DNA from: Tsukamurella spumae
Lineage (GTDB): Bacteria; Actinomycetota; Actinomycetes; Mycobacteriales; Mycobacteriaceae
Reading direction: 5' to 3'
Assembly (NCBI RefSeq): GCF_012396015.1
Contig: NZ_JAAXOQ010000019.1
Coordinates: forward strand, 24,235 to 88,234
Length of the DNA stretch: 64,000 nt
Each line of letters starts with the position of its first letter. Within the stretch, counting starts at the first letter, position 1. A program made the position numbers and the translations under genes. This document shows, in pieces, positions 37,691-46,327 of the stretch. Below the pieces are notes generated by a model. The model was not told the origin of the DNA, did not search any database, and worked only from the letters and a program-made list of their open reading frames with translations.

Positions 37691-38617
37691 ATGACCCCCA
37701 TGACCGCAACACTCGATCCCACCACGACCGCCGCGCAGGGCGTGACCGTCACTCGGCTGAGCGAGCACATCGGGGCGATCGTGCACGGCGTGCGCCTCGG
37801 CGGCGACATCGACGATGCGACCGCCGAGACGATCCTGGACCTGCTCGCCGAGCACGAGGTGATCTTCTTCCGTGATCAGCAGCACCTCGACGATGCCGGC
37901 CAGCATGCGTTCGCGGCACGTCTGGGGGTACCGACGACGCCGCACCCGACGGTCCGCTCGGACTCGGACCTGCTCCCCATCGAGGGCGCGGCGAACAGCT
38001 GGCACACGGATGTCTCCTTCGTCGACCGGGTGCCGAAGGCGTCGATCCTGCGCCCGATCACGCTGCCGCCGCACGGCGGCAACACGGCCTGGGCCTCGAC
38101 CACCCGCGCCTACGACCTGCTGCCCGCACCGCTCAAGGCGCTCGCCGAGAACCTCCGCGCGATCCACACCAACGACTACGACTACGCGGGCCACAACCCC
38201 ACCTACCAGCGCTCGGAATACCACCAGGAGTTCACCCGGAACATCTTCGAGTCCGAGCACCCCGTGGTGCGCGTGCACCCGGAGACGGGCCGTCGCTCGC
38301 TGCTACTGGGCCACTTCGTGAAGTCCTTCGCGGGCCTGAGCAGCCACGACTCCGCCCCCGTCCTGGCGCTGCTGCAGCGGCGGATCGAGAACCCCGACAA
38401 CGCCGTTCGCTGGGCCTGGCAGCCGGGCGACGTGGCCATCTGGGACAACCGCTCCACCCAGCACTTCGGCATCAACGACTACGGCGAGCACAAGCGCCTG
38501 CTGCGCCGCGTGACGCTCGCGGGCGACCTGCCGGTCGGCGTCGACGGCCGGGAGGGCGTGGCGCTCAAGGGCGATGCCTCCGACTACGCGCCGGTGACGC
38601 CGGCCCGCTCGCGCTGA
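37691..38617 (+). CDS. TauD/TfdA-family Fe(II)/2-oxoglutarate dioxygenase
   Basis: A 308-residue dioxygenase with the 2-His-1-carboxylate triad: H and D in WHTDVSF near residue 98, the distal His in STQHFGIN near 255, and the 2-oxoglutarate Arg in LLRRVTLAGD. Members include taurine dioxygenase and the M. tuberculosis alkyl-sulfatase Rv3406. Sulfur scavenging is plausible, but no sulfonate transporter is near. ATG 37691 and ATG 37700 are equally possible starts. It is divergent from trhO and overlaps the convergent esterase gene by 34 bases. Confidence 0.85.
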   Translation: MTPMTATLDPTTTAAQGVTVTRLSEHIGAIVHGVRLGGDIDDATAETILDLLAEHEVIFFRDQQHLDDAGQHAFAARLGVPTTPHPTVRSDSDLLPIEGAANSWHTDVSFVDRVPKASILRPITLPPHGGNTAWASTTRAYDLLPAPLKALAENLRAIHTNDYDYAGHNPTYQRSEYHQEFTRNIFESEHPVVRVHPETGRRSLLLGHFVKSFAGLSSHDSAPVLALLQRRIENPDNAVRWAWQPGDVAIWDNRSTQHFGINDYGEHKRLLRRVTLAGDLPVGVDGREGVALKGDASDYAPVTPARSR

Positions 38618-39894
38618 CCGAGCCAGGCGAGCATCTGCTCGTACACGGCATCGGAGCGCAGCAGCGCGAAGTGATGAGCTCCGCCGAGGTGCATCCCCGC
38701 CTCGGCGGTGAAACCGACGCGGCGGGCCCGGCGGTGGCGGAGCGAGCCGCTCGCGGCGCCCAGGCCCGCCGCACTCGGCGCGAGGACCAGTCCGTCACCG
38801 ATGATGCGCCCCACCGGGTTCGCCGCGTTGCGGGTCACCGTCGCGGCCACGAAGAAGTGCTCCGCGCCATCGAGGAGCGGCACCTCGGCGGCGACGGCGC
38901 GCCCGAGCGCGTCGGCGTCGCGGCCCTGCCAGTCCTCGTCGACGATCGATCCGCCGCGCAGGTCGCGGATGCCCGCGCTGCGCCGCCGCAGCAGCCGGCC
39001 GAAGGGCGCGGTCTCGGGGATCGCGGCCAGCGCCGCGCTGCCGTAGTGCGCCACCTGCTCGAGCGGCGCACCCGTGTGCGGCGTCCCCAGGCTGACGGTG
39101 GCCGATACCGCTGCGGGCCAGGCCATCACGGCCTCGTCGGCCCGATGCGCCGCGCTCCGGGCCACGAGGCCACCCATGGAGTGCCCGATCAGCACCAGGT
39201 CGGTAACGGGCACGGGCCACGTCGCGACGAGACGTTCGAGCAGCTCCGCGAGGTCGCGCCCGTTGTCGCTGATGTGCCGGCCGCTGTTGTAGCGCACGTA
39301 GACCGGCGTGTATCCGAGGTCGACCGCGAGCCGCACGCCGTAGTCGTCGGCGTCGGGTCCGCCTACACCCCAGGCGTGCTCGGTCTCGGTCAAGCCGTGC
39401 AGCAGGACCACGATGCGGCCCGCGGCACCGTCGAACACCTCAGCCGGATCGAGTCGGTCGGGTGGGACCGGGCCTTCGCCCAGGTGGACGATCGCGCCGT
39501 CCACGCGGACGGTGACGGGGTCCGCGGCCAGCGGTGAGCCCTGGGCCTCGAGATCGTCGCCGATGAGCCCGAGCACGGCGCCGATGAGCGCGGCTCCCCG
39601 CGCCGTCTCCGACGGCGGACGGTCCCCCGGCCAGTCCGCGCCGATGGCCGCGACCCGCCCGACGGTGCGCGCGACGGCGCTGATGCTCGCGTACACGCCG
39701 TCGGTGATGCCGTCGTGCACCGCGCGGACCGGCGCGACCGCCGGGCCGACGCCGAGCCGTACGTATCGGAAGACGCGGTCGGAGATCGCCCGGTGCACGC
39801 CGTGGATCCCGTCCGCCGTGCCCGCGATCTCGCTACAGCCCAGCTCAGCGAGAGCGCGCGTCTCCGCGCGACGACGATCCACGACAGCATTCAT
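38584..39894 (-). CDS. Alpha/beta-hydrolase esterase/lipase, PGAP1-like
   Basis: A 436-residue lipase-like protein. A helical N-terminal region (1-130) leads to the hydrolase core with VVLLHGLTE (oxyanion), DLGYTPVYVRYNSGRHI, the nucleophile elbow GHSMGG near 247-252 and SLGTPHTGAP, a hallmark of PGAP1/triacylglycerol-lipase-like families. A candidate catalytic His is in GGAHHFALL at the C-terminus. There is no signal peptide. A perfect palindrome lies 14 bases upstream of ATG 39894. Confidence 0.82.
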   Translation of the reverse strand: MNAVVDRRRAETRALAELGCSEIAGTADGIHGVHRAISDRVFRYVRLGVGPAVAPVRAVHDGITDGVYASISAVARTVGRVAAIGADWPGDRPPSETARGAALIGAVLGLIGDDLEAQGSPLAADPVTVRVDGAIVHLGEGPVPPDRLDPAEVFDGAAGRIVVLLHGLTETEHAWGVGGPDADDYGVRLAVDLGYTPVYVRYNSGRHISDNGRDLAELLERLVATWPVPVTDLVLIGHSMGGLVARSAAHRADEAVMAWPAAVSATVSLGTPHTGAPLEQVAHYGSAALAAIPETAPFGRLLRRRSAGIRDLRGGSIVDEDWQGRDADALGRAVAAEVPLLDGAEHFFVAATVTRNAANPVGRIIGDGLVLAPSAAGLGAASGSLRHRRARRVGFTAEAGMHLGGAHHFALLRSDAVYEQMLAWLGQRERAGVTGA

Positions 39895-39907
39895 GACAAT
39901 CGAGTGT

Positions 39908-39923
39908 ACGAGTGTGCACTCGT
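39908..39923. promoter_or_regulatory. Palindrome upstream of the esterase gene
   Basis: ACGAGTG-TG-CACTCGT is a perfect 7-bp inverted repeat 14 bases before the esterase ATG. A further CGAGTGTA copy of the half-site adjoins it. This is a likely operator for an unlinked repressor. Confidence 0.45.
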
Positions 39924-39946
39924 CTCTGTCCAGCGGTGTGAGCCGC

Positions 39947-41251
39947 TCAGGCGCGGCACTCCCAGCCCGCCGCGACCCAGTCGGCCGAGGGCATGCAGTT
40001 GCGACCGTCGAGCAGGACGGGGTTGCGCACGACCGCACCGACCACCGCGGGGTCGAGCTCGCGGAACTGCGTCCACTCGGTCAGCACCAGCACGACATCG
40101 GCGCCCTCGCAGGCCTCCAGCGCGGTGGTGGCGTAGTCCAGCGTCGGGAAGACCCGGCGCGAGTTGTCCATCGCCTCGGGGTCGTACACCGAGACGGCCG
40201 CGCCCTGCAGCTGGATCTGGCCGGCGATGTTGAGCGCCGGCGAGTCGCGCACATCGTCCGAGTCCGGCTTGAACGCGGCCCCCAGGACGGCGACCTTCGC
40301 CCCGAGCAGCGAGCCTCCGCAGGCCTCCCGGGCCAGGTCGACCATGCGGGTGCGCCGGCTCATGTTGATGGCGTCGACCTCGCGGAGCAGCCCGTGCATG
40401 TGCCCGGCGCCCAACTCGCCCGAGCGGGCCATGAAGGCGCGGATGTCCTTCGGCAGGCAGCCGCCGCCGAAGCCGATGCCGGCGCCGAGGAACTTCCGGC
40501 CGATGCGCGGGTCCACGCCGATCGCATCGGCGAGGGCCACCACGTCGGCGCCCGCGGCCTCGCAGACCTCGGCCACGGCGTTGATGAACGAGATCTTGGT
40601 GGCCAGGAAGGCGTTCGCGGAGATCTTCACCAGCTCCGCGGTGGCGGTGTCGGTCACGAAGAACGGGGTGTCCCGGGCCAGCATCTCGGCGTACACCTCG
40701 CGGGCGACCTCCTCGGCGCGGCCGCCGGGCTCGACGCCGAGCACGAGGCGGTCGGGCTCGAGGGTGTCCTTCACGGCGTGGCCCTCGCGGAGGAACTCGG
40801 GGTTCCAGGCGAATTCGACGCGCACGCCGGCGGGGACCAGCTCGGCCGCGCGGGCGCGCAGCAGGTCGGTGGTGCCGACGGGGACCGTCGACTTGCCCAG
40901 GATCACCGCGTCGCGGCGCAGGTGCGGCACCAGCGAGTCGATCACCGAGTTGACGTAGGTCATGTCGGCGGCGAACTCCCCCTTGCGCTGCGGGGTACCG
41001 ACCGCGATGAAGTGCACGTCGCCGAACGCGCCGGCCTCCTCGTAGGAGTCGGTGAAGCGCAGCCGGCCGGCCTCGATGTTCCGCTTGAGCACGGCGGGCA
41101 GGCCCGGCTCGTGGAAGGGCACCTTGCCCTCGGAGAGGGCGGCGATCTTGCTGAGGTTGACGTCGACTCCGAGCACCTCGTGGCCCAGCTCCGCCATGCA
41201 CGCCGCGTGCGTGGCTCCCAGGTACCCCGTACCCAGCACTGTGATCTTCAT
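39947..41251 (-). CDS. UDP-glucose 6-dehydrogenase
   Basis: Oxidises UDP-glucose to UDP-glucuronate in two NAD-dependent steps, supplying precursors of cell-surface polysaccharide. The 434-residue protein has the N-terminal NAD motif GTGYLGATH (7-15), EFLREGHAV near 152-160, the catalytic C265 in GGGCLPKD and the C-terminal UDP-binding domain with LGAAFKPDSDDVRDSP. ATG 41251 starts directly on the NAD-binding strand; a 20-codon upstream extension is unlikely. No other capsule genes are adjacent, though pgm at 54.5 kb acts upstream in the pathway. Confidence 0.93.
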   Translation of the reverse strand: MKITVLGTGYLGATHAACMAELGHEVLGVDVNLSKIAALSEGKVPFHEPGLPAVLKRNIEAGRLRFTDSYEEAGAFGDVHFIAVGTPQRKGEFAADMTYVNSVIDSLVPHLRRDAVILGKSTVPVGTTDLLRARAAELVPAGVRVEFAWNPEFLREGHAVKDTLEPDRLVLGVEPGGRAEEVAREVYAEMLARDTPFFVTDTATAELVKISANAFLATKISFINAVAEVCEAAGADVVALADAIGVDPRIGRKFLGAGIGFGGGCLPKDIRAFMARSGELGAGHMHGLLREVDAINMSRRTRMVDLAREACGGSLLGAKVAVLGAAFKPDSDDVRDSPALNIAGQIQLQGAAVSVYDPEAMDNSRRVFPTLDYATTALEACEGADVVLVLTEWTQFRELDPAVVGAVVRNPVLLDGRNCMPSADWVAAGWECRA

Positions 41252-41340
41252 GCGCCGAAGGTATGCGCGGCGGGACGCGCCGCGGAAGGGCGCCGGGCCG
41301 GAGTTGGGCAAGGGTTACACGGGGATTCACACGCAGGGCA

Positions 41341-41377
41341 GCGACGGCCCCGTCGCGTTCGCCGGGCGTTCGCCCGG
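41341..41377 (-). terminator. Twin hairpins downstream of the repeat-protein gene
   Basis: GCGACGG-CC-CCGTCGC (41341-41356) and CCGGGCG-TT-CGCCCGG (41362-41377) are two perfect 7-bp inverted repeats in tandem, 28 bases beyond the stop of the minus-strand gene at 41405. Confidence 0.5.
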
Positions 41378-41404
41378 GCGTCGCCGCCCCGTCACCCCGG
41401 GCGG

Positions 41405-42391
41405 TCAGAGCAGTTCGGGACCGTCCGACGGTCCGCCGTTCGCCGCGTCGGGGCCGGCACCGTCGGAGGAGGACGAGGCGCGGCGCGGCTCCCGGCCCTC
41501 GCGCCCCTTGAGGATGCGCTTGGGCAGGCGATTGACCAGGTCACTCATGGGGTTCACGGCGGCGGTCATCAGCGCGACGGCCTCGTTGAGCTCGGCCACC
41601 ACGTCGGGGAGCTGGGAGACCGCGTCGAGGGTGCCGCCGGGGGCGATGGCGCGCTCGATGGCGCCCTCCTGACCGAGGAGCTGGTCGACGATGCCGCCGT
41701 CGGCGATCGCTCGGTCGATGATGCCCCCGGGCTCCGTGAGCTTATCGATGAGGCCGTCCTGGCCGGTCAGCTTGTCGAGGACGCCGTCCTTCGCGGCGAG
41801 CTTGTCGAGCACGCCGCCCTTCTCGGTGAGCTTGTCCAGCACGCCGTCCTTGGTCATGAGCTTCTCGAGCACGCCATCGGGCGCCGTGAGCTTGTCGATG
41901 ACGCCGCCCTCGGAGGTGAGCCGCTCGAGGACGCCCTCCGACTCGGTGATCTGGTCGACGACGCCGCCGGGGCGGGTGAGCCGGTCCAGCGGGCCGCCCT
42001 CGGAGGTGAGGCGGGTGATCGGGCTGTCGTCCTTGGTCACCTGGTCGAGCAACCCGCCGGGCGCCGTGAGCTTCTCCAGCATGCCGCCGGGCTCGGTGAG
42101 CCGGTCGACGACGCCGGTGGGCTTGAGCACGCGGTCCAGCGGCCCGCCGCGGGACAGGATGATCCCGACGGGGCGGTCGGGTTCGAGCAGTGAGGCGAGC
42201 CGCTGCAGCAGCTGCATCGGCGTGGCCGAGGACATCCCCGCCTCCACGTGCAGGGCGTTGCTCACCTCCGAGTCCACGTTCTGCACGGCGAACCGGGTGA
42301 CGGCGACGCCGCCCTCGATCGCTGACATCGCGGCGTCCGCGGTCGAGAAGGCGACGCGCAGCGGTGTGGTGACGATGCCCTTGAGGTCCAT
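41405..42391 (-). CDS. Decapeptide-repeat protein of unknown function
   Basis: A 328-residue protein. Residues 1-83 are non-repetitive (MDLKGIVTTPLRVAFSTAD start), residues 84-263 are 18 tandem ten-residue units with consensus (V/L)(L/I)(D/E)(K/R)LTxxGG, and residues 264-328 end in a charged, Ser/Gly-rich tail. The steady ten-residue period with a hydrophobic pair, an acidic/basic pair and a terminal Gly-Gly suggests a solenoid or repeated amphipathic helix-turn. There is no signal peptide or membrane helix. I recognise no family. ATG 42391 precedes the conserved-looking start; an upstream frame adds 16 codons. Confidence 0.8.
   Translation of the reverse strand: MDLKGIVTTPLRVAFSTADAAMSAIEGGVAVTRFAVQNVDSEVSNALHVEAGMSSATPMQLLQRLASLLEPDRPVGIILSRGGPLDRVLKPTGVVDRLTEPGGMLEKLTAPGGLLDQVTKDDSPITRLTSEGGPLDRLTRPGGVVDQITESEGVLERLTSEGGVIDKLTAPDGVLEKLMTKDGVLDKLTEKGGVLDKLAAKDGVLDKLTGQDGLIDKLTEPGGIIDRAIADGGIVDQLLGQEGAIERAIAPGGTLDAVSQLPDVVAELNEAVALMTAAVNPMSDLVNRLPKRILKGREGREPRRASSSSDGAGPDAANGGPSDGPELL
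41603..42142 (-). repeat. Eighteen 30-bp coding repeats
   Basis: The DNA encoding residues 84-263 of the neighbouring entry repeats with a 30-bp period, for example the recurring GTGAGCTTGTC core on the plus strand. Units near the centre, such as VLDKLTEKGG and VLDKLAAKDG, are most alike, hinting at recent duplication there. Confidence 0.8.
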
Positions 42392-42498
42392 AGCCGCCCA
42401 TCGTAGGGGGCGCAGTGAGAGGATCACGACCGAATCCACTCATTGCCCGACGGCGGAGCGGACGATGCCGCCCGTCGCGGGTCTGCCATGATCGAATC

Positions 42499-43185
42499 GT
42501 GACCGCGCGCAACGTTCTCGCCGACCCCGTCAACGCCGCATTGTCGGGTCCGCACTCGCGGTTCCGGGTGCGCTCGGGCCGGATCCAGCGGTACCACCCC
42601 GAGGTCTCCGTGTTCTTCGGGCATCCCCGCGAGCTCACCGGAGCGGACTACGCCGACATCGCCCGTCTCGCCGAGCGCAACGGGACGGTCCTGCTGCGCG
42701 ATCGCGCCACGCCGCTCCCCGCGGACTGGACCGTGCTGGAACGGATCGGCCTGGTCCAGTACGACGGCAGCGCCGTCGAGACGGCCGACGAACCGGAGGC
42801 GGTGCGCCTCACCGCCGCCGACGTGCGGGAGATGACGGCGCTGGTGGAGCGGACCAAGCCCGGCCCGTTCCTGCCCCGCACCATCGACCTGGGCACCTAC
42901 CTCGGGATCCGGGATTCCGACGGTGCCCTCGTCGCGATGGCCGGCGAGCGCATGCACCCCGCGGGGTGGACCGAGATCAGCGCGGTGTGCACCGCTCCGG
43001 AGGCCCGCGGCCGCGGCCTCGCCTCGCGCCTCATCCGCGCGGTCGGGCAGGGCGTGCGGGACCGCGGAGACACGCCCTTCCTGCACACCTCGGACGACAA
43101 CCCGGCGCAGAAGCTGTACGACGCCATGGGATTCGTCCACACCGGCACGGTGCCGCTCGAGGTGATCCGGGTGTCCGCGGGCTAG
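42499..43185 (+). CDS. GNAT-family acetyltransferase (FR47-like)
   Basis: A 228-residue acetyltransferase. The acetyl-CoA loop is CTAPEARGRGLASRLIRAV near 158-176 (Q/RxxGxG/A pattern RGRGLA), followed by the FLHTSDDNPAQKLYDAMGF motif typical of FR47-like proteins; the N-terminal 110 residues are a degenerate GNAT-like half. GTG 42499 is the most likely start. Substrate unknown. It is divergent from the repeat-protein gene and ends 11 bases from the convergent CopD-like gene. Confidence 0.83.
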   Translation: MTARNVLADPVNAALSGPHSRFRVRSGRIQRYHPEVSVFFGHPRELTGADYADIARLAERNGTVLLRDRATPLPADWTVLERIGLVQYDGSAVETADEPEAVRLTAADVREMTALVERTKPGPFLPRTIDLGTYLGIRDSDGALVAMAGERMHPAGWTEISAVCTAPEARGRGLASRLIRAVGQGVRDRGDTPFLHTSDDNPAQKLYDAMGFVHTGTVPLEVIRVSAG

Positions 43186-43196
43186 GAATTCGCGGG

Positions 43197-44339
43197 CTAG
43201 GAATTGGCGGGCGCGGCGGCCACCGGACGCGGCGCACCCGCCCGCACCGCGACGACGCAGGCACCGACGAGCAGCGCCACCAGCAGCGCGCCGATCCCGA
43301 AGGTCTCCCAGTCGAACGGACCGGCCGCGGCACCGTCGGCCTGCTTGCGCGCGGACCCGGACAGGAAGGGCACGATGAGCAACACGCCGACGCCCGCGAT
43401 CGCCTCGGCGGCCACGACCCTGGGGAAGTGGTGCAGGGCGAGCCGGACGACGGTGCCGTCGTCCCCGGCGAGCCGGGCCCGCGCGATCGCCGGGATGAGG
43501 ACGCGCACGTTGTAGGCGCCGGCGCCCACCATCGCCGCCACCAACACCAGCTTGATCAGCAGGTAGCGCCCGTACGGGGTGGTCACGAACTGCGCGAAGG
43601 ATCCGAGGTGCACCCAGGTCAGCCACAGTCCGCTCACGCCGACGGCGATCACCGCGCCCATCGCCCACGCGCTGAACCGCACCCACATGCGCTCGAAGGC
43701 GCCGGCACCGTCGATCCCGGAACGCCGCGCCCGCAGGCCCGCGGCGGCGAGGACGAACACGCCGCCGAGCCAGATCACGCAGGCCAGGATGTGCGTGAGC
43801 TTGAGCACCCGGTTGGCCGTCGCATCCATGCCGGCCACGGCCGTGGTCAGGCTGGGCGCCGACGCCGTGAGCACGACCACGGCGAAACCCACCGTCGCGA
43901 CGATCGCCGCGGCGCGGCCCTGCAGTCGGCGCACGACGAGCAGCAGGATCGCGGCGAGCGCGAACATGCCGAGCTGCGCCGTCGCCATCACCGACGCCGG
44001 GACCCAGGCGTCCTTCCCCGCCGGGAGGCCGAGGTAGGCGCCGAACCGGCTCGGCGCGAGCGACTCCGTGAAGGAGTAGCCGAGCTTGCTGCGCGCGATC
44101 CGCCCCGCGTACTGCGCGTAGCCCGCGACCACGACGAACACCGCGACGGCCGGCACGAGAGCGCGCAGGCTGCGGTCGGCCGCCCCACCACGCGCGCCGG
44201 CGGGCAGCAGGAAGGCCAGCGCCAGGAACAGCCCGCAGGACAACGCGAGCGCGCCGAAGTACCCCATCTGCGTGAGGATGCGCCAGAGCGGAGGGGCGGC
44301 CGGGGCGGCCGCCGCGACATGCAAGGTAAGGCTCGTCAT
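43197..44339 (-). CDS. CopD-family integral membrane protein
   Basis: A 380-residue membrane protein with about nine hydrophobic segments. The CopD/YcnJ signature is in the second half: KLTHILACVIWLGGVFVLA with conserved His and Trp, FSAWAMGAVIAVGVSGLW and TPYGRYLLIKLVLV. CopD proteins are tied to copper uptake or resistance and, in actinobacteria, sometimes to iron-regulated loci. No CopC domain is fused. An IdeR/DtxR-like box ends three bases before the ATG, predicting iron control. Confidence 0.82.
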   Translation of the reverse strand: MTSLTLHVAAAAPAAPPLWRILTQMGYFGALALSCGLFLALAFLLPAGARGGAADRSLRALVPAVAVFVVVAGYAQYAGRIARSKLGYSFTESLAPSRFGAYLGLPAGKDAWVPASVMATAQLGMFALAAILLLVVRRLQGRAAAIVATVGFAVVVLTASAPSLTTAVAGMDATANRVLKLTHILACVIWLGGVFVLAAAGLRARRSGIDGAGAFERMWVRFSAWAMGAVIAVGVSGLWLTWVHLGSFAQFVTTPYGRYLLIKLVLVAAMVGAGAYNVRVLIPAIARARLAGDDGTVVRLALHHFPRVVAAEAIAGVGVLLIVPFLSGSARKQADGAAAGPFDWETFGIGALLVALLVGACVVAVRAGAPRPVAAAPANS

Positions 44340-44341
44340 AG

Positions 44342-44360
44342 TTGAGTGAGACTAGCCTTA
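44342..44360. promoter_or_regulatory. IdeR/DtxR-like iron box before the CopD-like gene
   Basis: TTGAGTGAGACTAGCCTTA matches the consensus TTAGGTTAGGCTAACCTAA at 13 of 19 positions and sits immediately upstream of the start codon, where a repressor would block transcription. Confidence 0.45.
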
Positions 44361-44587
44361 CTCGGCGGGTGTGACCAATCGGGCAAAACACTCCCCACCA
44401 GCGGTTTCATTAGCTCGAACAAGGTGTCCGATTCGGTGCCGCCGACGCGAATCCCGGAAAATTGATAGGATGTTTCGGCTGCGGCCCGTGCCGCAGCGAG
44501 AATCCGTGTATCTACCTGGCACGGCCCGAGGGCACCCAAGGCGGCACGTCGAGCGATGCGGCCGGACGCCGCGGAAAGGCCCCTTCG

Positions 44588-45853
44588 GTGACCGCCACCA
44601 TGTCCCACGAAACCTCCGCCCAGGCGGGCGCGGCGAAAGACCCCTCGATGCTGTCGATCGCCGGCCCCACGTACTTCCCGATCGCGCTGGTAGCCCGCCT
44701 GCCCTTCGCGATGATGGTCGTCGGCGTCCTCACACTCGTCGTCGCGGGCCGCGACTCGCTGGCCTTCGGTGGGCTGAGCTCGGCGATGGTCGGCATCGGC
44801 TCCGCGGCGGTCGGACCGCTCGTGGGTGCCGCGGCGGACCGGTTCGGGCAACACCGCGCCGTCCTCACGGCGGGAATCGTCAACAGCCTCGCGCTGCTGC
44901 TCATGGCGTGGGTCGTGTTCAGCCCGCTGCCGGGCTGGGCGGTGCTCGCCTCCGCCGCGCTCGTGGGCGCGAGCGCACCCCAGGTCGGCCCGATGTCGCG
45001 CAGCCGGGTGGTCGGCATGATCGCCACGAAGCTGCCCGAAGGGCGCCGCGGGCGCCCTCTGCTCTCGATGATGGCGTACGAATCCGCCGCCGACGAGGTG
45101 ATCTTCGTCTTCGGCCCCGTGATCGTGGGACTGCTGGCCACCACGATGTCGCCCGCCGCGCCGATGGTCGGCGCAGCGGTACTGACGATCCTGTTCGTGG
45201 GCGCGTTCGCCCTCCACCCCACCGGCCGCGCGACCGAACAGCACACGGCCGGCGCGGTCGACCAGGCCCCGGTCCGCGAGTTGCGCGACCCCGCGTTGCT
45301 CACCGTCGTGGGCGGTGTCTTCGGCGTGGGGCTGTTCTTCGGCTTCACGCTGACCGGCCTGACCGCATTCATGCGGGACGCGGGCAACGCCGAGTCGGCC
45401 GGCCTGTTCTACGGCGTGATGGGTGTCGGTTCGGCCGCCCTCGCACTCGGATCCGCCCTCCTGCCGGACACTTTCACCCTCGCCCGGCGGTGGATCACCT
45501 TCTCCCTCGCCATGGTCGCAGGGGCATCGCTCATCGCCGCCGCACCGTCGCTGCCCTGGCTGGTCGCGGGTCTCGCCGTCGCCGGGATCGGCGTCGGCCC
45601 CACCCTCGTCACCGAGTTCAGCCTGGGCGCCGCCCGCAGCCCCCGCGGCCGATCGGCCACCGTGATGACGATCCTCGGGTCGGCGATCATCCTCGGCCAG
45701 TCGCTGGCCTCCGCTGTGAACGGCGAACTCGCCGAACGGTTCGGTACCGGTGCGGCGCAGTGCATGCCGCTCGTCGCGACCCTCATCGTGCTGGGCGCGG
45801 GCCTCGTCAACGCGGGCCTCACCCGGCGTCGATCGGCGACGGACGCGGCCTAG
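44588..45853 (+). CDS. MFS transporter
   Basis: A 421-residue, 12-helix major facilitator. The first half has PLVGAAADRFGQHRAVL (motif A form) and a long cytoplasmic stretch PEGRRGRPLLSMMAYES after helix 4 to 5, resembling actinobacterial drug or unknown-substrate MFS proteins. GTG 44588 follows GGAAAGG; ATG 44600 is an alternative. It is divergent from the CopD-like gene and nine bases upstream of the Nudix gene. Confidence 0.85.
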   Translation: MTATMSHETSAQAGAAKDPSMLSIAGPTYFPIALVARLPFAMMVVGVLTLVVAGRDSLAFGGLSSAMVGIGSAAVGPLVGAAADRFGQHRAVLTAGIVNSLALLLMAWVVFSPLPGWAVLASAALVGASAPQVGPMSRSRVVGMIATKLPEGRRGRPLLSMMAYESAADEVIFVFGPVIVGLLATTMSPAAPMVGAAVLTILFVGAFALHPTGRATEQHTAGAVDQAPVRELRDPALLTVVGGVFGVGLFFGFTLTGLTAFMRDAGNAESAGLFYGVMGVGSAALALGSALLPDTFTLARRWITFSLAMVAGASLIAAAPSLPWLVAGLAVAGIGVGPTLVTEFSLGAARSPRGRSATVMTILGSAIILGQSLASAVNGELAERFGTGAAQCMPLVATLIVLGAGLVNAGLTRRRSATDAA

Positions 45854-45862
45854 ACTGACGAC

Positions 45863-46327
45863 ATGACCGCGACCAGCGCCGGACTGCTGCTCCATCGCCG
45901 GAGCGGCGGCGCCGTCGAGGTGCTCATCGGGCACATGGGCGGCCCGTTCTGGGCGCGCAAGGACGCGCACGGGTGGTCGATCCCCAAGGGCCTCTACACC
46001 GACGAGGATCCCCTCGCGGCGGCGGAGCGCGAGTTCGCCGAGGAGCTCGGCACCTCGGCACCGCCGGGGCCGACCGTGCCGCTGGGCTCGGTCCGGCAGT
46101 CCGGCGGCAAGACGGTCACGGTGTTCGCCCGGGAGGGCGACTTCGACGCCGCCGTCATCACCTCGAACGAGTTCGAGCTGGAATGGCCGCGCGGATCCGG
46201 CCGGATGCAGCGCTTCCCGGAGATCGACCGCGCGGGGTGGTTCAGCCTCGACGAGGCCGCGGAGAAGCTGGTGAAGGCACAGTCGGTGTTCCTCGACCGG
46301 TTGCGGGTGCACCTGTCCGGAGCGTGA
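45863..46327 (+). CDS. Nudix hydrolase
   Basis: A 154-residue Nudix protein that would hydrolyse a nucleoside-diphosphate-linked compound. The Nudix box spans residues 42-63, with PKG before it, Glu at the box's seventh position and REFAEELG at its end; the first Gly of the canonical box is Lys, as in several DUF-type Nudix proteins. TAGACT six bases before the ATG suggests a leaderless transcript. Its 3' end overlaps the convergent MFS gene by 86 bases. Confidence 0.87.
   Translation: MTATSAGLLLHRRSGGAVEVLIGHMGGPFWARKDAHGWSIPKGLYTDEDPLAAAEREFAEELGTSAPPGPTVPLGSVRQSGGKTVTVFAREGDFDAAVITSNEFELEWPRGSGRMQRFPEIDRAGWFSLDEAAEKLVKAQSVFLDRLRVHLSGA

Noticed and set aside
41603..42142. 30-bp periodic repeats resembling a CRISPR array
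   Set aside because: The repeats are contiguous with no spacers, vary by codon and stay in one long reading frame, so they are coding repeats. No cas gene is present.
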